This document shows, one piece after another, positions 17,267 through 25,473 of a stretch of 64,000 bases of DNA. Below the pieces are notes generated by a model. It searched no databases. It was not told the DNA's origin and saw nothing but the letters and a program-made list of their open reading frames with translations. The translations under genes were made by a program, and so were the position numbers. This stretch comes from Micromonospora tarensis. GTDB lineage: Bacteria; Actinomycetota; Actinomycetes; Mycobacteriales; Micromonosporaceae. Location: the NCBI RefSeq assembly GCF_016803395.1, contig NZ_JAEVHL010000005.1, forward strand, positions 1-64,000. Reading direction: 5' to 3'. Positions within the stretch are counted from its first letter, which is position 1; every line of letters starts with the position of its first letter.

Positions 17267-17449
17267 GACTGCTCACTTCTCGAGCGGGACGTGGGAACGG
17301 ACGGCGTCACGGCCCCCGGGAGGCGTCACCGGTGGCGCGGAAGCAGCGGAAGGTGCCCGTCAGTACGTCATGGGCGTCACTCTCGCGGAGTACGCCAGGC
17401 ACGACAAGCGATTTTCCTTCGCGACATACGCTGCCGCGATGAGTAGGTG

Positions 17450-18148
17450 TCAGGCCGGTCTGGTCGCGCGTCCGTGCGCGCAGGGTGCGGAGGGGCTGTT
17501 GCTGGTGGCCGGGAAACGGAACCGGCGCAGCTGCTCGATCTGGAAGCCGGCCGCCCGGATGGCGCCCACGGTGTCCCGGCTGGTGTGGCAGCCGGCGAAC
17601 AGCTTCGGCCACAGCGTCGCGTCGACGAGTCGTTGGGCACGGTGCAGACGGCTGGCTTCCGCCGCGGCGACGTGCTCGAAGAACCGCAACTCGCCGCCGG
17701 GCCGTAGCACCCGGCTGACCTCGGCCAGCGCGCCGGCCTGGTCGGGCACGGTGCACAGCACCAACGCCAGCACCGCCGCGTCGAACTCGCCGGTTCCGGC
17801 CGGCAGCGCCTCGGCCAGGCCGTCGACGACGGTGACCGAAACCGGCGCGGACCGGGCGGCGCGCTCGGCGGCGGCACGGAGCCGTCGTTCCGGTTCGACC
17901 GCGACGACCTCGCGCACCTCCGGCGGATAGTGCGAGAACATCCGCCCGTTGCCGGCACCGATCTCGATCACCCGGCCGGAGAGGCCGGCGACCAGGTCGC
18001 CTCGGAACGCCGCCGTGCCGGCCCGGTCCATGGCGACGCTGAGCCGTTCGTAGACCCGGGCGAACACCGGGTGGGACACCGCGGCCACGTCGACCTCCAA
18101 ACAGGTGGGTGCGCTCCGTCGAACTGTTTCGTAGCGATTGTCCTGCAC
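17450..18148 (-). CDS. Class I SAM-dependent methyltransferase
   Basis: Up to 232 residues from the ATG at 18148. Conserved sequence starts near VDVAAVSHPVFARVYERLS, so a GTG at 18088 or the TTG at 18100 could be the true start. SAM-binding motif I is VIEIGAGNGRMFSHYP. Later motifs are VVAVEPERRLRAAAERAA, VVDGLAEALPAGTGEFDAAV and LVLCTVPDQAGALAEVSRVL followed by RPGGELRFFEHV, the pattern of UbiE/TMT-type small-molecule methyltransferases. It lies 183 bp upstream of rtcB on the same strand. Cotranscription is possible but unproven, and nothing marks it as an RNA methylase. Acceptor unknown. Confidence 0.85.
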   Translation of the reverse strand: MQDNRYETVRRSAPTCLEVDVAAVSHPVFARVYERLSVAMDRAGTAAFRGDLVAGLSGRVIEIGAGNGRMFSHYPPEVREVVAVEPERRLRAAAERAARSAPVSVTVVDGLAEALPAGTGEFDAAVLALVLCTVPDQAGALAEVSRVLRPGGELRFFEHVAAAEASRLHRAQRLVDATLWPKLFAGCHTSRDTVGAIRAAGFQIEQLRRFRFPATSNSPSAPCAHGRATRPA

Positions 18149-18216
18149 CGGCGCTCGGTTTCCGTCTTACTGGTGGCGAACACGATTCGGCCCGGCAGAC
18201 AGGACGTGGTACGACC

Positions 18217-18972
18217 ATGAAGATCGTCGTGATCGGGGGCAGCGGCCTCATCGGTACCAAGCTCGTGGGCATCCTCGGTGCCCAGGGCCACCAGGCGGTG
18301 CCGGCATCGCCGAAGACCGGCGTCAACACGCTGACCGGCGAGGGGGTGGCCGACGCGCTCACCGGCGCCCAGGTCGTGGTGGACGTGTCGAACTCGCCGT
18401 CGTTCGAGGACGCCGCGGTGCTGGAGTTCTTCCAGACGTCCACCCGGACGCTCCTCGCCGGCGCGTTGGACGCCGGGGTGGGCCACTACGTGGCGCTCTC
18501 CATCGTGGGGTCTGACCGGATCCGGGACAGCGGGTACATGCGGGCCAAGGCCGCCCAGGAACAGCTCATCGTCGAGTCCGAGATCCCGTACTCGGTGGTA
18601 CACGCCACCCAGTTCTTCGAGTTCCTCCAGGGCATCATCGACGCCGGTACGGACGGCGACACCGTGCACCTCGCGCCGGTGCTCATCCAGCCGATGGCCG
18701 GGGACGACGTCGCGGCGGCGGTGGCCGAGGTCGCGGTGGGTACGCCGGTGAACGGCGTGGTCGAGATCGCCGGCCCGGAGCAGTTCCGCCTCGACGAACT
18801 GGGCCGATCCGTCCTCGCCGGGCAGCACGACCCGCGCCCGGTGGTGGCCGACCCCGACGCCCGGTACTTCGGCGCCAAGCTGGGCGAACGTTCGCTCGTT
18901 CCGGCCGACGGCGCCCGCCTCGCCGCGACCAACCTCGACGACTGGCGGACGCGGGCGAAGCGCGGGGCGTGA
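18217..18972 (+). CDS. NAD(P)-binding NmrA/SDR-like protein
   Basis: 251 residues from the ATG at 18217. The Rossmann motif is VVIGGSGLIGTKLVGILGAQ (4-23). Then come NTLTGEGVADALTGAQVVVD, GVGHYVALSIVGSDRI, SGYMRAKAAQEQLIVESEIP and YSVVHATQFFEFLQ, all typical of atypical short-chain dehydrogenases of the NmrA / NAD(P)H-azoreductase-like group. The catalytic YxxxK survives as YMRAK. Probably cytosolic redox enzyme or NAD(P)H sensor; substrate unknown. Divergent from the methyltransferase gene with only 68 bp between starts, so the two could share control. Confidence 0.8.
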   Translation: MKIVVIGGSGLIGTKLVGILGAQGHQAVPASPKTGVNTLTGEGVADALTGAQVVVDVSNSPSFEDAAVLEFFQTSTRTLLAGALDAGVGHYVALSIVGSDRIRDSGYMRAKAAQEQLIVESEIPYSVVHATQFFEFLQGIIDAGTDGDTVHLAPVLIQPMAGDDVAAAVAEVAVGTPVNGVVEIAGPEQFRLDELGRSVLAGQHDPRPVVADPDARYFGAKLGERSLVPADGARLAATNLDDWRTRAKRGA

Positions 18973-18981
18973 GCCGGCGCG

Positions 18982-21342
18982 CTACGTCGGCGGCGCGGGC
19001 GGGTCGGGTCGCCGGTCGAGGCACCGCGCCAACTCCCGCACGGCCTCGGTGAACGGCTCGTCGGACTCGCCCGGCCAGTGCCCGTGGATGGGCGGGGCGA
19101 CGCTGTCGCCGGGAGGGGCCACCAGGTCGTGCGGATCGCGTTGGCGGCGGTCCACCCTGGCGGCCGGGTCGTCGGTGGTGACCGGCGCGGGTTGCGGTCG
19201 GGGGGAGAAGATCCAGCCGCCGATGGGGTCGGTGTCGCGCCACAGGTTGACCCAGCGCCAACCCACCCGGCGGCCGATCTCGCGCAGTGCCGCGTCGTTG
19301 ACGAAGGCGGGAAAGAGCCGGGCGTAGAGGCGCCGCAGCGGTGATCCGTGGGTGAGCAGGGCGACCCGGTTGCCGACCCGTGGCGGCAACTGGAGCACCG
19401 TGGCGGCGAGCAGAACCGAGCCGTGGCTGTGTCCGGTGAGCAGCACCGCGTTGCCGCGCTCGACGAGATAGGTGATGCGGCGGGCCAGCTCCGGCACGGC
19501 CCGCTCCGAGTAGCAGGGCGGTGCGAACGGGTGTGCGGCGCGGGGCCAGAAGGTGCCGAGATCCCAGAGCACGCCGACGTGCCGGCGGAACGGCACGGTC
19601 CGGTAGGCGAAGACGCCCCCGAGGATCAGGCCGAGGATGATCGCCGCGATCACCCAGCTACCGAAGGCGATGCCGAAGGTGATCGCGTCCGCCGGCAGTC
19701 TGGCGTTCCGCTCGATGACGTCGCCGGGAAACTGCCCGAGCAGGGCGAGGGTGGTGGTGGCGGTGCCGAGCCCGGCGAGGCACCCGTAGACCACGGCCAG
19801 CGGCACTGTCTTCTCGGTGAAGCGGGCCTGGGCTATCGCGTCTCGGACCTGCCGTAACCGGGGCCCGGCCTCGGCCGGTGGGTCCGGGTAGTCACGCCCG
19901 ACGATCGCCGCGGCGGCCCGACGCCGACCGGGGCGGGTGATCAGGATGACGAGACCGGCGACGATCGCGGTGACCAGCAACGCCCGGAAGAAGCCGTAGA
20001 TCGCCCAGGTGTAGGCCCGGGGCGGACCTTCGGCGATGCCCTCCCCGGTCGACACGTCGCGATCCAGGAAGTCCGCCACCCGGTAGACCAACTCTGCGGA
20101 GTACGCCACCGCCAGGCTGATCCCGGTGGCCGCGACCACGAGTCCACCCAGCCCGAACAGCGGGGTGGAGCCGCGCTGCCGGCCCCGCCGCCAGAGCAGC
20201 ACCACGCCCAGCGCGACCAGCAGCGTCGTCTGGGCGACGAACAACCCGGCCAGGGTGGTGTCGTAGCCGGGCAGCTCAGGCTCCTTCTGCCACGGCCGCG
20301 CGCTGGTCAGCACGTGCGCCACGACGACGACGGTCAGGACGATGGCGGCCGTCCGGAGCGCACGGGTGACCGCGTCGAGGCGCTCGTTGCCGGCGGACCT
20401 GTCGATCAGCGGCGGCGTGCAGAGCAGCCCGACACAGACAGTCAGGATCACGCCGGTGGTCACCGTCAGCGCGATCGTGGCCGCCGAGCCACCGCTGGCG
20501 GCACGCGCCACCAGCAGGGTGAGGTCCAGCGTCGCGAACGCCGCCGCGACGTGGATGGCGCGCATCCGACCCACCAGCGGCTCGGCGTCCCACTGACCGA
20601 CAGTGCCGAGTCGAGACGCGGAGACTGTCTGATCGGGCGCCCGGAACGCCTCGAAGGTCCGGCCGGGGCGGTTGCTGATCCGCCAGATCAGGCCGATCGC
20701 GGCGGCCGGGACCAGCGCGAGCACCGTCAGCCGCGCGCCGACCGGTCGCCCACCCAGCCAGGACAACCAGCTCCGCCCGGCCAGGCAGTCGGCCGAGGCC
20801 AGGCACTTCCAGCCCACCAGGTCCAGCGCGACGCCGGCGATGGCGAGCACGTACAGCACGGTGAGCGTGAGCCCCAGCAGCCGGCACAGGGACTTGACCA
20901 CCGCCTCGACGCCGGGGTTCGCCGGGCGCATCCAGATCGCGACGTTGACCAGCATGAAGGGCAGCAGGAAGACCACCGCCAGGGTGCGGGCCACCGTCCC
21001 GGAGGGCAGATCACCCCAGCGGTACGCCTCCAGCGTCACGCCGGGCACGCCCCCGGTGTCCGCGCACCGGGGGCGTGGCCGGTAGAAGCCGCCACTGCTG
21101 TCGCCCGCGACCTGCCCGGACTCATGCAGGTCCAGCATCTGTGCGGCGCTCGCGCCCGAGACCCCGTGCACCCGTAGCTCCACGACGTTCTCGGAGCTGT
21201 CCGGCCCCTTCAACCCCGCTGATCCATCCGACGTCCCCCCGAGGCGTCTCGCCGCACCCCGGGTCACGAGACCCGCCAGCAGGTGGCGGGCCGCCCTTGC
21301 GATGACGGCAGAGCGGGGTCTACCCGAACCGGACGGCCTCAA
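18982..21342 (-). CDS. Large multi-pass membrane protein with a serine-hydrolase-like GHSHGS motif
   Basis: Up to 786 residues. The TTG start at 21342 is uncertain; recognisable sequence begins near residue 54 (VVELRVHGVSGASAAQMLDL). There are about eight or more hydrophobic segments, for example TLAVVFLLPFMLVNVAIWM, TVLYVLAIAGVALDLVGW, LTVLALVPAAAIGLIW, AIVLTVVVVAHVL and WVIAAIILGLILGGVFAYR. The C-terminal cytoplasmic-type part contains NAVLLTGHSHGSVLLAATVL, a nucleophile-elbow motif (G-H-S-H-G), followed by VALLTHGSPLRRLYARLFP and WRWVNLWRDTDPIGGWIF, as in lipase-like alpha/beta hydrolases. ELRVHGVSG may be the oxyanion-side strand, so hydrolase elements flank the membrane part. Family of unknown function known from actinomycetes; convergent with the NmrA-like gene 9 bp away. 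Confidence 0.7.
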   Translation of the reverse strand: MRPSGSGRPRSAVIARAARHLLAGLVTRGAARRLGGTSDGSAGLKGPDSSENVVELRVHGVSGASAAQMLDLHESGQVAGDSSGGFYRPRPRCADTGGVPGVTLEAYRWGDLPSGTVARTLAVVFLLPFMLVNVAIWMRPANPGVEAVVKSLCRLLGLTLTVLYVLAIAGVALDLVGWKCLASADCLAGRSWLSWLGGRPVGARLTVLALVPAAAIGLIWRISNRPGRTFEAFRAPDQTVSASRLGTVGQWDAEPLVGRMRAIHVAAAFATLDLTLLVARAASGGSAATIALTVTTGVILTVCVGLLCTPPLIDRSAGNERLDAVTRALRTAAIVLTVVVVAHVLTSARPWQKEPELPGYDTTLAGLFVAQTTLLVALGVVLLWRRGRQRGSTPLFGLGGLVVAATGISLAVAYSAELVYRVADFLDRDVSTGEGIAEGPPRAYTWAIYGFFRALLVTAIVAGLVILITRPGRRRAAAAIVGRDYPDPPAEAGPRLRQVRDAIAQARFTEKTVPLAVVYGCLAGLGTATTTLALLGQFPGDVIERNARLPADAITFGIAFGSWVIAAIILGLILGGVFAYRTVPFRRHVGVLWDLGTFWPRAAHPFAPPCYSERAVPELARRITYLVERGNAVLLTGHSHGSVLLAATVLQLPPRVGNRVALLTHGSPLRRLYARLFPAFVNDAALREIGRRVGWRWVNLWRDTDPIGGWIFSPRPQPAPVTTDDPAARVDRRQRDPHDLVAPPGDSVAPPIHGHWPGESDEPFTEAVRELARCLDRRPDPPAPPT

Positions 21343-21408
21343 TCGCGAACCCGCGCCGGGAGGACGCCGGCCCCGCGTCGGGCGCGGCGGGCGCCGGCTG
21401 TCGACGGG

Positions 21409-21690
21409 TCAGGACGCGACGACGTCCAGGGCCGCGGCCGTGCGGACCGACGCCTCCGGGCTCCAGAGGTACGTCCGAAGGCGAGCTGTCCGTTCACGAA
21501 CGTCGGGACGAACCGCCACCGCACCGACAGCGGACCGTCCAGCAGGAACCGCCGGATCGCGGCCTGTGACGATCTTGTAGAGCCGGACGCGTAGCGCGCC
21601 TCGATCCTCGTACCGGTGTCGGTTCTGCCAGGCGCGCGTGAAGGTCGCGGTACTCGTCGATCAGCCGAGCAAGCGTCACGGTGGTGCGGC
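21409..21690 (-). pseudogene. Relic of an ECF-type sigma factor with SnoaL-like tail
   Basis: Joining minus-strand frames recovers FTRAWQNRHRYEDRGALRVR followed by LYKIVT, which matches the sigma-70 region 2 signature (FLRAW....RYEGR.ALR.WLYRIAT). Then IRRFLLDGPLSVRWRFVPTF, VNGQLAFG and YLWSPEASVRTAAALDVVAS to a stop at 21409-21411, which matches the C-terminal SnoaL-like domain of large ECF sigma factors (ANGQPAFG.Y...ALDV). The middle, including sigma region 4 and the helix-turn-helix, is missing, and at least three frame changes are needed. This is a genuine deletion remnant, not just sequencing error. Confidence 0.55.
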
Positions 21691-21779
21691 CTACCGCCGG
21701 CACGGCGGACGTCTGCCCGTCGTGCGATCGGGCTGGCGGTCGCAAGGACTGTTCCGGTCGTGGCCGGGTAGGTGCCGCC

Positions 21780-22927
21780 ATGGTCGCTGCCGGTCGGCGC
21801 GGAGCGGACGCGGGCGCTCCGGCCGTCGTCCGACTCTGGGGTCGCCTGGTGGCGACGCTGCGCGATCGGTTCCGTCGGGTGCGGACCATCGGCGGCCTCG
21901 CCGTGCAGGCCGGGCTGGCCGCGGCGCTGTCCTGGTTCGTGGCGCACGAGCTGTTGCACGTGTCGCAGCCGGTCTTCGCGCCGATCTCGGCAGTCTCGAC
22001 GCTGGCCGCCTCTGTCGGTCAGCGGCTGCGCCGCACCGTGGAGCTGATCATCGGTGTCACCGTCGGGGTGCTGATCGGTGATCTGCTGCTCGTGGTGATC
22101 GGCACCGGGTGGTGGCAACTCGCTCTGATCGTGGTGCTGGCGATCGTTGTCGCGCTGTTCCTCGCGGGCAGCGCGGCGGTGGTGATCCAGGCCGGGGCGA
22201 CCGCGGTGCTGATCTCCACGCTCAGTCCGTCCATCCGCGATCTGGAGATCCCCCGCTTCGTGGACGCGCTTGTCGGGGGAGGGATGGCGCTGCTGGTCAC
22301 CGCCGTGCTGCTGCCGCTGAACCCGCTGCGGGTGCTCAACCGGGCGGCACGACCGGTGTTGGAACTGCTCGTCACCCAGCTCGATGCCACTGCCGAGGCG
22401 CTCCGCGCGCGCGACGCCGCGCGGGCCCGTACCGCCCGGGGCGAGCTGCGGCAGAGCGCGGGCCCGTTGAAGGCCTTCGTGGAGGCGACCCAGGGAGCTC
22501 GGGAGGCCAGCACCCTGTCGCCGGTGTACTGGCACCAGCGGCACGGGCCGGTGGGCCGCTACGCGCAGGCCGCGGAGCCGATCGACCGGGCGATGCGCAA
22601 CAGCGGAACGCTGATCCGGCGGGCGGTGACGCTGATCGAGGACGGGGAGCCGGTTCCGGAGTCGCTGCCGGGGGCGGTGGGCGATCTCGCCGAGGCCGTC
22701 CGATCGCTCAAGCGGCAGTTCGCCGCCGCCGATGAACCGCACCGGCCCGGGAGCAGGCGCTACGGGCGGTCCGGACGGCGGGCCACGCCTACCGGGCGGG
22801 GGTCGGCTTCTCGGGGGCGGTGGTGGTGGCACAGGTCCGGACCACGGTCAGCGACCTCCTGGTGGCCAGTGGGTTGACCCAGGAGGAGGCGAATCGCCTG
22901 GTCCGGAGGGCTTTCGGGGACCTTTGA
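21780..22927 (+). pseudogene. FUSC/aromatic-acid-exporter-like membrane protein, frameshift near 3' end
   Basis: Starts MVAAGRRGADAGAPAVVRLW. The N-terminal half has about six membrane segments (TIGGLAVQAGLAAALSWFV, PVFAPISAVSTLAASVGQRL, LIIGVTVGVLIGDLLLVVIG, LALIVVLAIVVALFLAG, ALVGGGMALLVTAVLLPL), the FUSC/YgaE-like fold. The second half is helical and cytosolic (PVLELLVTQLDATAEALRAR). At about 22745 the frame is lost after AAADEPHR. Restoring one G gives AREQALRAVRTAGHAYRAGV and VRTTVSDLLVASGLTQEEAN to a stop at 22925-22927, a natural ending. Total about 382 residues. Members export aromatic acids or small amphipathic molecules, or have unknown roles. Confidence 0.7.
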
Positions 22928-22956
22928 GGGACTGCCGAACCGCTGCCGAGCCAGCC

Positions 22957-23021
22957 GGTGGCACCTTTGTGAGCCAAAGACTGTTGCAGTCTGAGCCAAA
23001 GTGGTGCCATCATGGTGCCAT
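22957..23021 (+). promoter_or_regulatory. Nested direct and inverted repeats before the ribbon-helix-helix gene
   Basis: Two copies of TGAGCCAAAG (22970-22979 and 22992-23001) are 22 bp apart. Between them is a perfect inverted repeat AGACTG-TTG-CAGTCT (22978-22992). Then come two copies of TGGTGCCAT (23002-23010 and 23013-23021), 11 bp apart, the second overlapping the start codon, plus an inverted half-site TGGCACC at 22959-22965. Spacing by whole helical turns fits cooperative binding by a small dimeric regulator, probably the adjacent gene product. Confidence 0.55.
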
Positions 23022-23544
23022 GGAGCTGAGGTCATACGTCGAGAACCTGCGAGACGAGTTCGCCGTGGCCGCCGAGGGCGTGGACCCGGAGGGTCGGGCA
23101 CTGGCCGAACGACTCTTCACCCAGTTGGAGGCGGCCACCCGTCTCACGCTGCTGGAGGCACTGTCCGACGCCGCCGACGAGATCACCCGGGACCTCGCCC
23201 CGGGGTCGGTGCACGTTCGGTTGCGCGGGCGCGAACCCGACTTCGTGGTGACGCCGGCCAGCCCACCGGTCGAGGCGGTGCACGACGTCACCGGCCCACC
23301 CCCGCTGTCGGCGCCACTGCCCGCGCCCGAGGGTGACGACGGCGGCACCTCGCGGATCAACCTGCGCCTTCCCGACCATCTGAAAGCCAGCGTCGAGGAG
23401 GCCGCCGGCCGGGCCGGGCTGTCGGTCAACGCCTGGCTGGTGCGCGCCGTGGCCGGCGCCGTCGCCGGCGGCGAGACGGAGCGTCGTCCGCCCCGTCGGC
23501 CGGAACCGCGCTCCGGCCAGCACTTCACCGGCTGGGCGCGCTGA
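23020..23544 (+). CDS. Ribbon-helix-helix (HicB/Arc-like) protein
   Basis: 174 residues from the ATG at 23020. The N-terminal half is helical and acidic (MELRSYVENLRDEFAVAAEG, RLFTQLEAATRLTLLEALSD). A Pro-rich linker follows (SPPVEAVHDVTGPPPLSAPL), then a ribbon-helix-helix DNA-binding unit SRINLRLPDHLKASVEEAAG followed by RAGLSVNAWLVRAVAGAVAG (about 111-150). This is the fold of HicB antitoxins and Arc/MetJ repressors. No HicA toxin gene is adjacent. It instead heads an operon-like string with a DUF4097 protein and a DrrAB-type ABC transporter, so it probably represses that string through the repeats before its start. Confidence 0.75.
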   Translation: MELRSYVENLRDEFAVAAEGVDPEGRALAERLFTQLEAATRLTLLEALSDAADEITRDLAPGSVHVRLRGREPDFVVTPASPPVEAVHDVTGPPPLSAPLPAPEGDDGGTSRINLRLPDHLKASVEEAAGRAGLSVNAWLVRAVAGAVAGGETERRPPRRPEPRSGQHFTGWAR

Positions 23545-23619
23545 CCCCCTCCCGGTTGACCCTTCCACCGCGCCGCTGACCAGCGGCGATCGTCGCCGAC
23601 CACCTTTCGGGAGAGCACC

Positions 23620-24462
23620 ATGCCTGTTTTCGACACACCAGAACCGATTTCCGCCCGGATCGAGATGCCGGTCGGGGACGTCTGGATCGCCGCCAGCGAC
23701 CGCACCGACACGGTGGTGACGGTGCGTCCACGCGACCCGTCCAGCAAGGCCGACCTGAGCGCCGCCGAACAGACCACCGTCGAGTTCACCGCCGGGCAAC
23801 TGGTGATCAGGGTGCCGAAGAGTTGGCGCCGCTACGGGTTCGGCGCCGGGCCGTCGGTCGACGTCCTGGTCGAGCTGCCGACCGGGTCGCGGCTGCACGC
23901 CGAGTCGTCGTGGGCGGCATTCCGCGGCGAGGGTCGACTCGGCGAGTGTCGGATCAAGACCGGCGGTAACGTCCGGCTCGACGAGACCGGGCCGCTGGAG
24001 ATCGATTCCAGCCACGGCGAGGTCGCGGTCGAGCGCGTCCTGGGCGCCGCGCGGGTGAAGGCGTCGTCCGGCAAGGTGCGCCTCGGCGTGGTCGACGGCA
24101 CGGCCGAGATAAAGAACTCCTCCGGTGACTGCTGGATCGGCAGCACCGGCGGCGACGCCCGGATCAACACCGCGTACGGCGACGTCACAGTGGACGCGTC
24201 GATGGCCTCGGTGACCGCCCGCACCGCGTACGGCAACCTCCGGCTGGGCGAGATCGTGCGCGGGGCGATCGAGTTGCAGACCTCCTACGGCGCGATCGAG
24301 GTCGGCATCCGTCGCGGCACGGCGGCCTGGCTCGACGTGAGTTCCAAACACGGTCGGGTGCACAACGCGCTCGAGTCCACCGACAGCCCGGCGCAGACCG
24401 ACGAGACGGTCGAGGTCCGGGCGAACACCTCCTACGGCGACATCACCATCCGCCGGGCCTGA
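23620..24462 (+). CDS. DUF4097-family beta-strand repeat protein
   Basis: 280 residues, start preceded by TTTCGGGAGAG. It consists of a regular series of short beta-strand repeats such as GPLEIDSSHGEVAVERVLGA, ARVKASSGKVRLGVVDGTAE, IKNSSGDCWIGSTGGDARIN and TAYGDVTVDASMASVTARTA, ending TSYGDITIRRA, predicting a right-handed beta-helix or stacked sheet. There is no signal peptide, so it is probably cytosolic. Function unknown. The fixed position between the ribbon-helix-helix gene and an ABC-2 transporter suggests a role as sensor, scaffold or accessory to that transporter. Confidence 0.8.
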   Translation: MPVFDTPEPISARIEMPVGDVWIAASDRTDTVVTVRPRDPSSKADLSAAEQTTVEFTAGQLVIRVPKSWRRYGFGAGPSVDVLVELPTGSRLHAESSWAAFRGEGRLGECRIKTGGNVRLDETGPLEIDSSHGEVAVERVLGAARVKASSGKVRLGVVDGTAEIKNSSGDCWIGSTGGDARINTAYGDVTVDASMASVTARTAYGNLRLGEIVRGAIELQTSYGAIEVGIRRGTAAWLDVSSKHGRVHNALESTDSPAQTDETVEVRANTSYGDITIRRA

Positions 24463-24495
24463 CCCGACACCACCGAGACCACTGATGAGGAGACC

Positions 24496-25473
24496 ATGAC
24501 CAGCTCCACGAAGCCCGCGATCGTCGCCACCGACCTACGGAAGTCCTACGGCGACAAGGTCGTGCTGGACGGCATCGACCTGATGATCACCGAGGGCACG
24601 ATCTTCGCGTTGCTCGGGCCCAACGGCGCCGGCAAGACCACCACAGTGCAGATCCTCTCCACCCTGGTGAACGCCGACGGCGGCACCGCCCGGGTCTTCG
24701 GCCACGACCTGACCCGGGAGCCCGACGCGGTACGCGAGCTGATCGGCGTCACCGGCCAGTTCTCCGCCGTCGACAATCTGCTCACCGGGCGGGAGAACCT
24801 CAACCTGATGGCCGATCTCTGTCACCTGGACCGGGCGGCCGGGCGGCGACGGATCACCGACCTGCTCGACCAGTTCGACCTGGTTGAGGCGGCGGGCAAG
24901 CCGGTGTCGACGTACTCCGGCGGCATGCGGCGGCGGCTCGACCTCGCGATGACCCTGGTCGGCGAGCCCCGCGTCATCTTCCTCGACGAGCCGACCACCG
25001 GCCTCGACCCGCGCAGCCGCCGAGCCATGTGGCAGATCATCCGCGCGCTCGTGGCCGAGGGCGTCACCATCCTGCTCACCACGCAGTATCTGGAGGAGGC
25101 CGACCAGCTCGCCGACCGGGTCGCCTTCCTCGACCACGGCCGACTGATCGCCGAGGGCACGCCGCGCGAACTCAAGCGGCTCATTCCGGGCGGCCACGTG
25201 GTGTTGCACTTCGCCGACCAGGAGGGGCTCGACACGGCGGCCCGCACGTTCGTGACCGCCACCCGTGACGAGGCGGCGCTCACCCTCCAGGTGCCGAGCG
25301 ACGGCGGGGTCGGGTCACTGCGTGCCCTGCTCGACCAGCTGGACCGCGGCTCGATCAGCGTGGCCGGGCTCTCCGTGCACACCCCCGATCTCGACGACGT
25401 CTTCCTCGCCCTCACCGGCCAACCCGACATCCGGGCCGGCCGACCCGACCACGAAAGGTCTGCCGCGCGATGA
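24496..25473 (+). CDS. ABC transporter ATP-binding protein, DrrA-like
   Basis: 325 residues, start preceded by GAGGAGACC. Walker A GPNGAGKTTTVQIL (near 43-56), the Q-loop in VTGQFSAVDNLLTGRENL, signature STYSGGMRRRLDLAMTLVGE, Walker B VIFLDEPTTGLDPRSR, and LLTTQYLEEADQLADRVAFL. The C-terminal extension (HVVLHFADQEGLDTAA..) with VHTPDLDDVFLALTGQ is typical of the daunorubicin-resistance DrrA group of ABC-2 exporters. Its stop overlaps the ATG of the permease gene by 4 bp. It energises efflux of a hydrophobic compound, probably a drug or lipid; substrate not predictable. Confidence 0.92.
   Translation: MTSSTKPAIVATDLRKSYGDKVVLDGIDLMITEGTIFALLGPNGAGKTTTVQILSTLVNADGGTARVFGHDLTREPDAVRELIGVTGQFSAVDNLLTGRENLNLMADLCHLDRAAGRRRITDLLDQFDLVEAAGKPVSTYSGGMRRRLDLAMTLVGEPRVIFLDEPTTGLDPRSRRAMWQIIRALVAEGVTILLTTQYLEEADQLADRVAFLDHGRLIAEGTPRELKRLIPGGHVVLHFADQEGLDTAARTFVTATRDEAALTLQVPSDGGVGSLRALLDQLDRGSISVAGLSVHTPDLDDVFLALTGQPDIRAGRPDHERSAAR

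Noticed and set aside
15448-17310. A 620-residue open frame covering prfH and rtcB on the minus strand
   Set aside because: Only its last 211 residues (PrfH) are meaningful. The rest is the wrong frame of rtcB, rich in Arg, Ser and Pro.
17267-17449. A small gene between the methyltransferase and rtcB
   Set aside because: Short frames exist but none has a ribosome-binding site and recognisable sequence; it is more likely a leader or promoter region.
19348-21177. Long plus-strand frames opposite the large membrane protein
   Set aside because: Composition (Gly, Arg, Gln, His-rich) and lack of motifs mark them as antisense shadows.
23020-23619. Toxin-antitoxin module
   Set aside because: The ribbon-helix-helix protein resembles HicB, but no small HicA-like or other toxin gene is present on either side.
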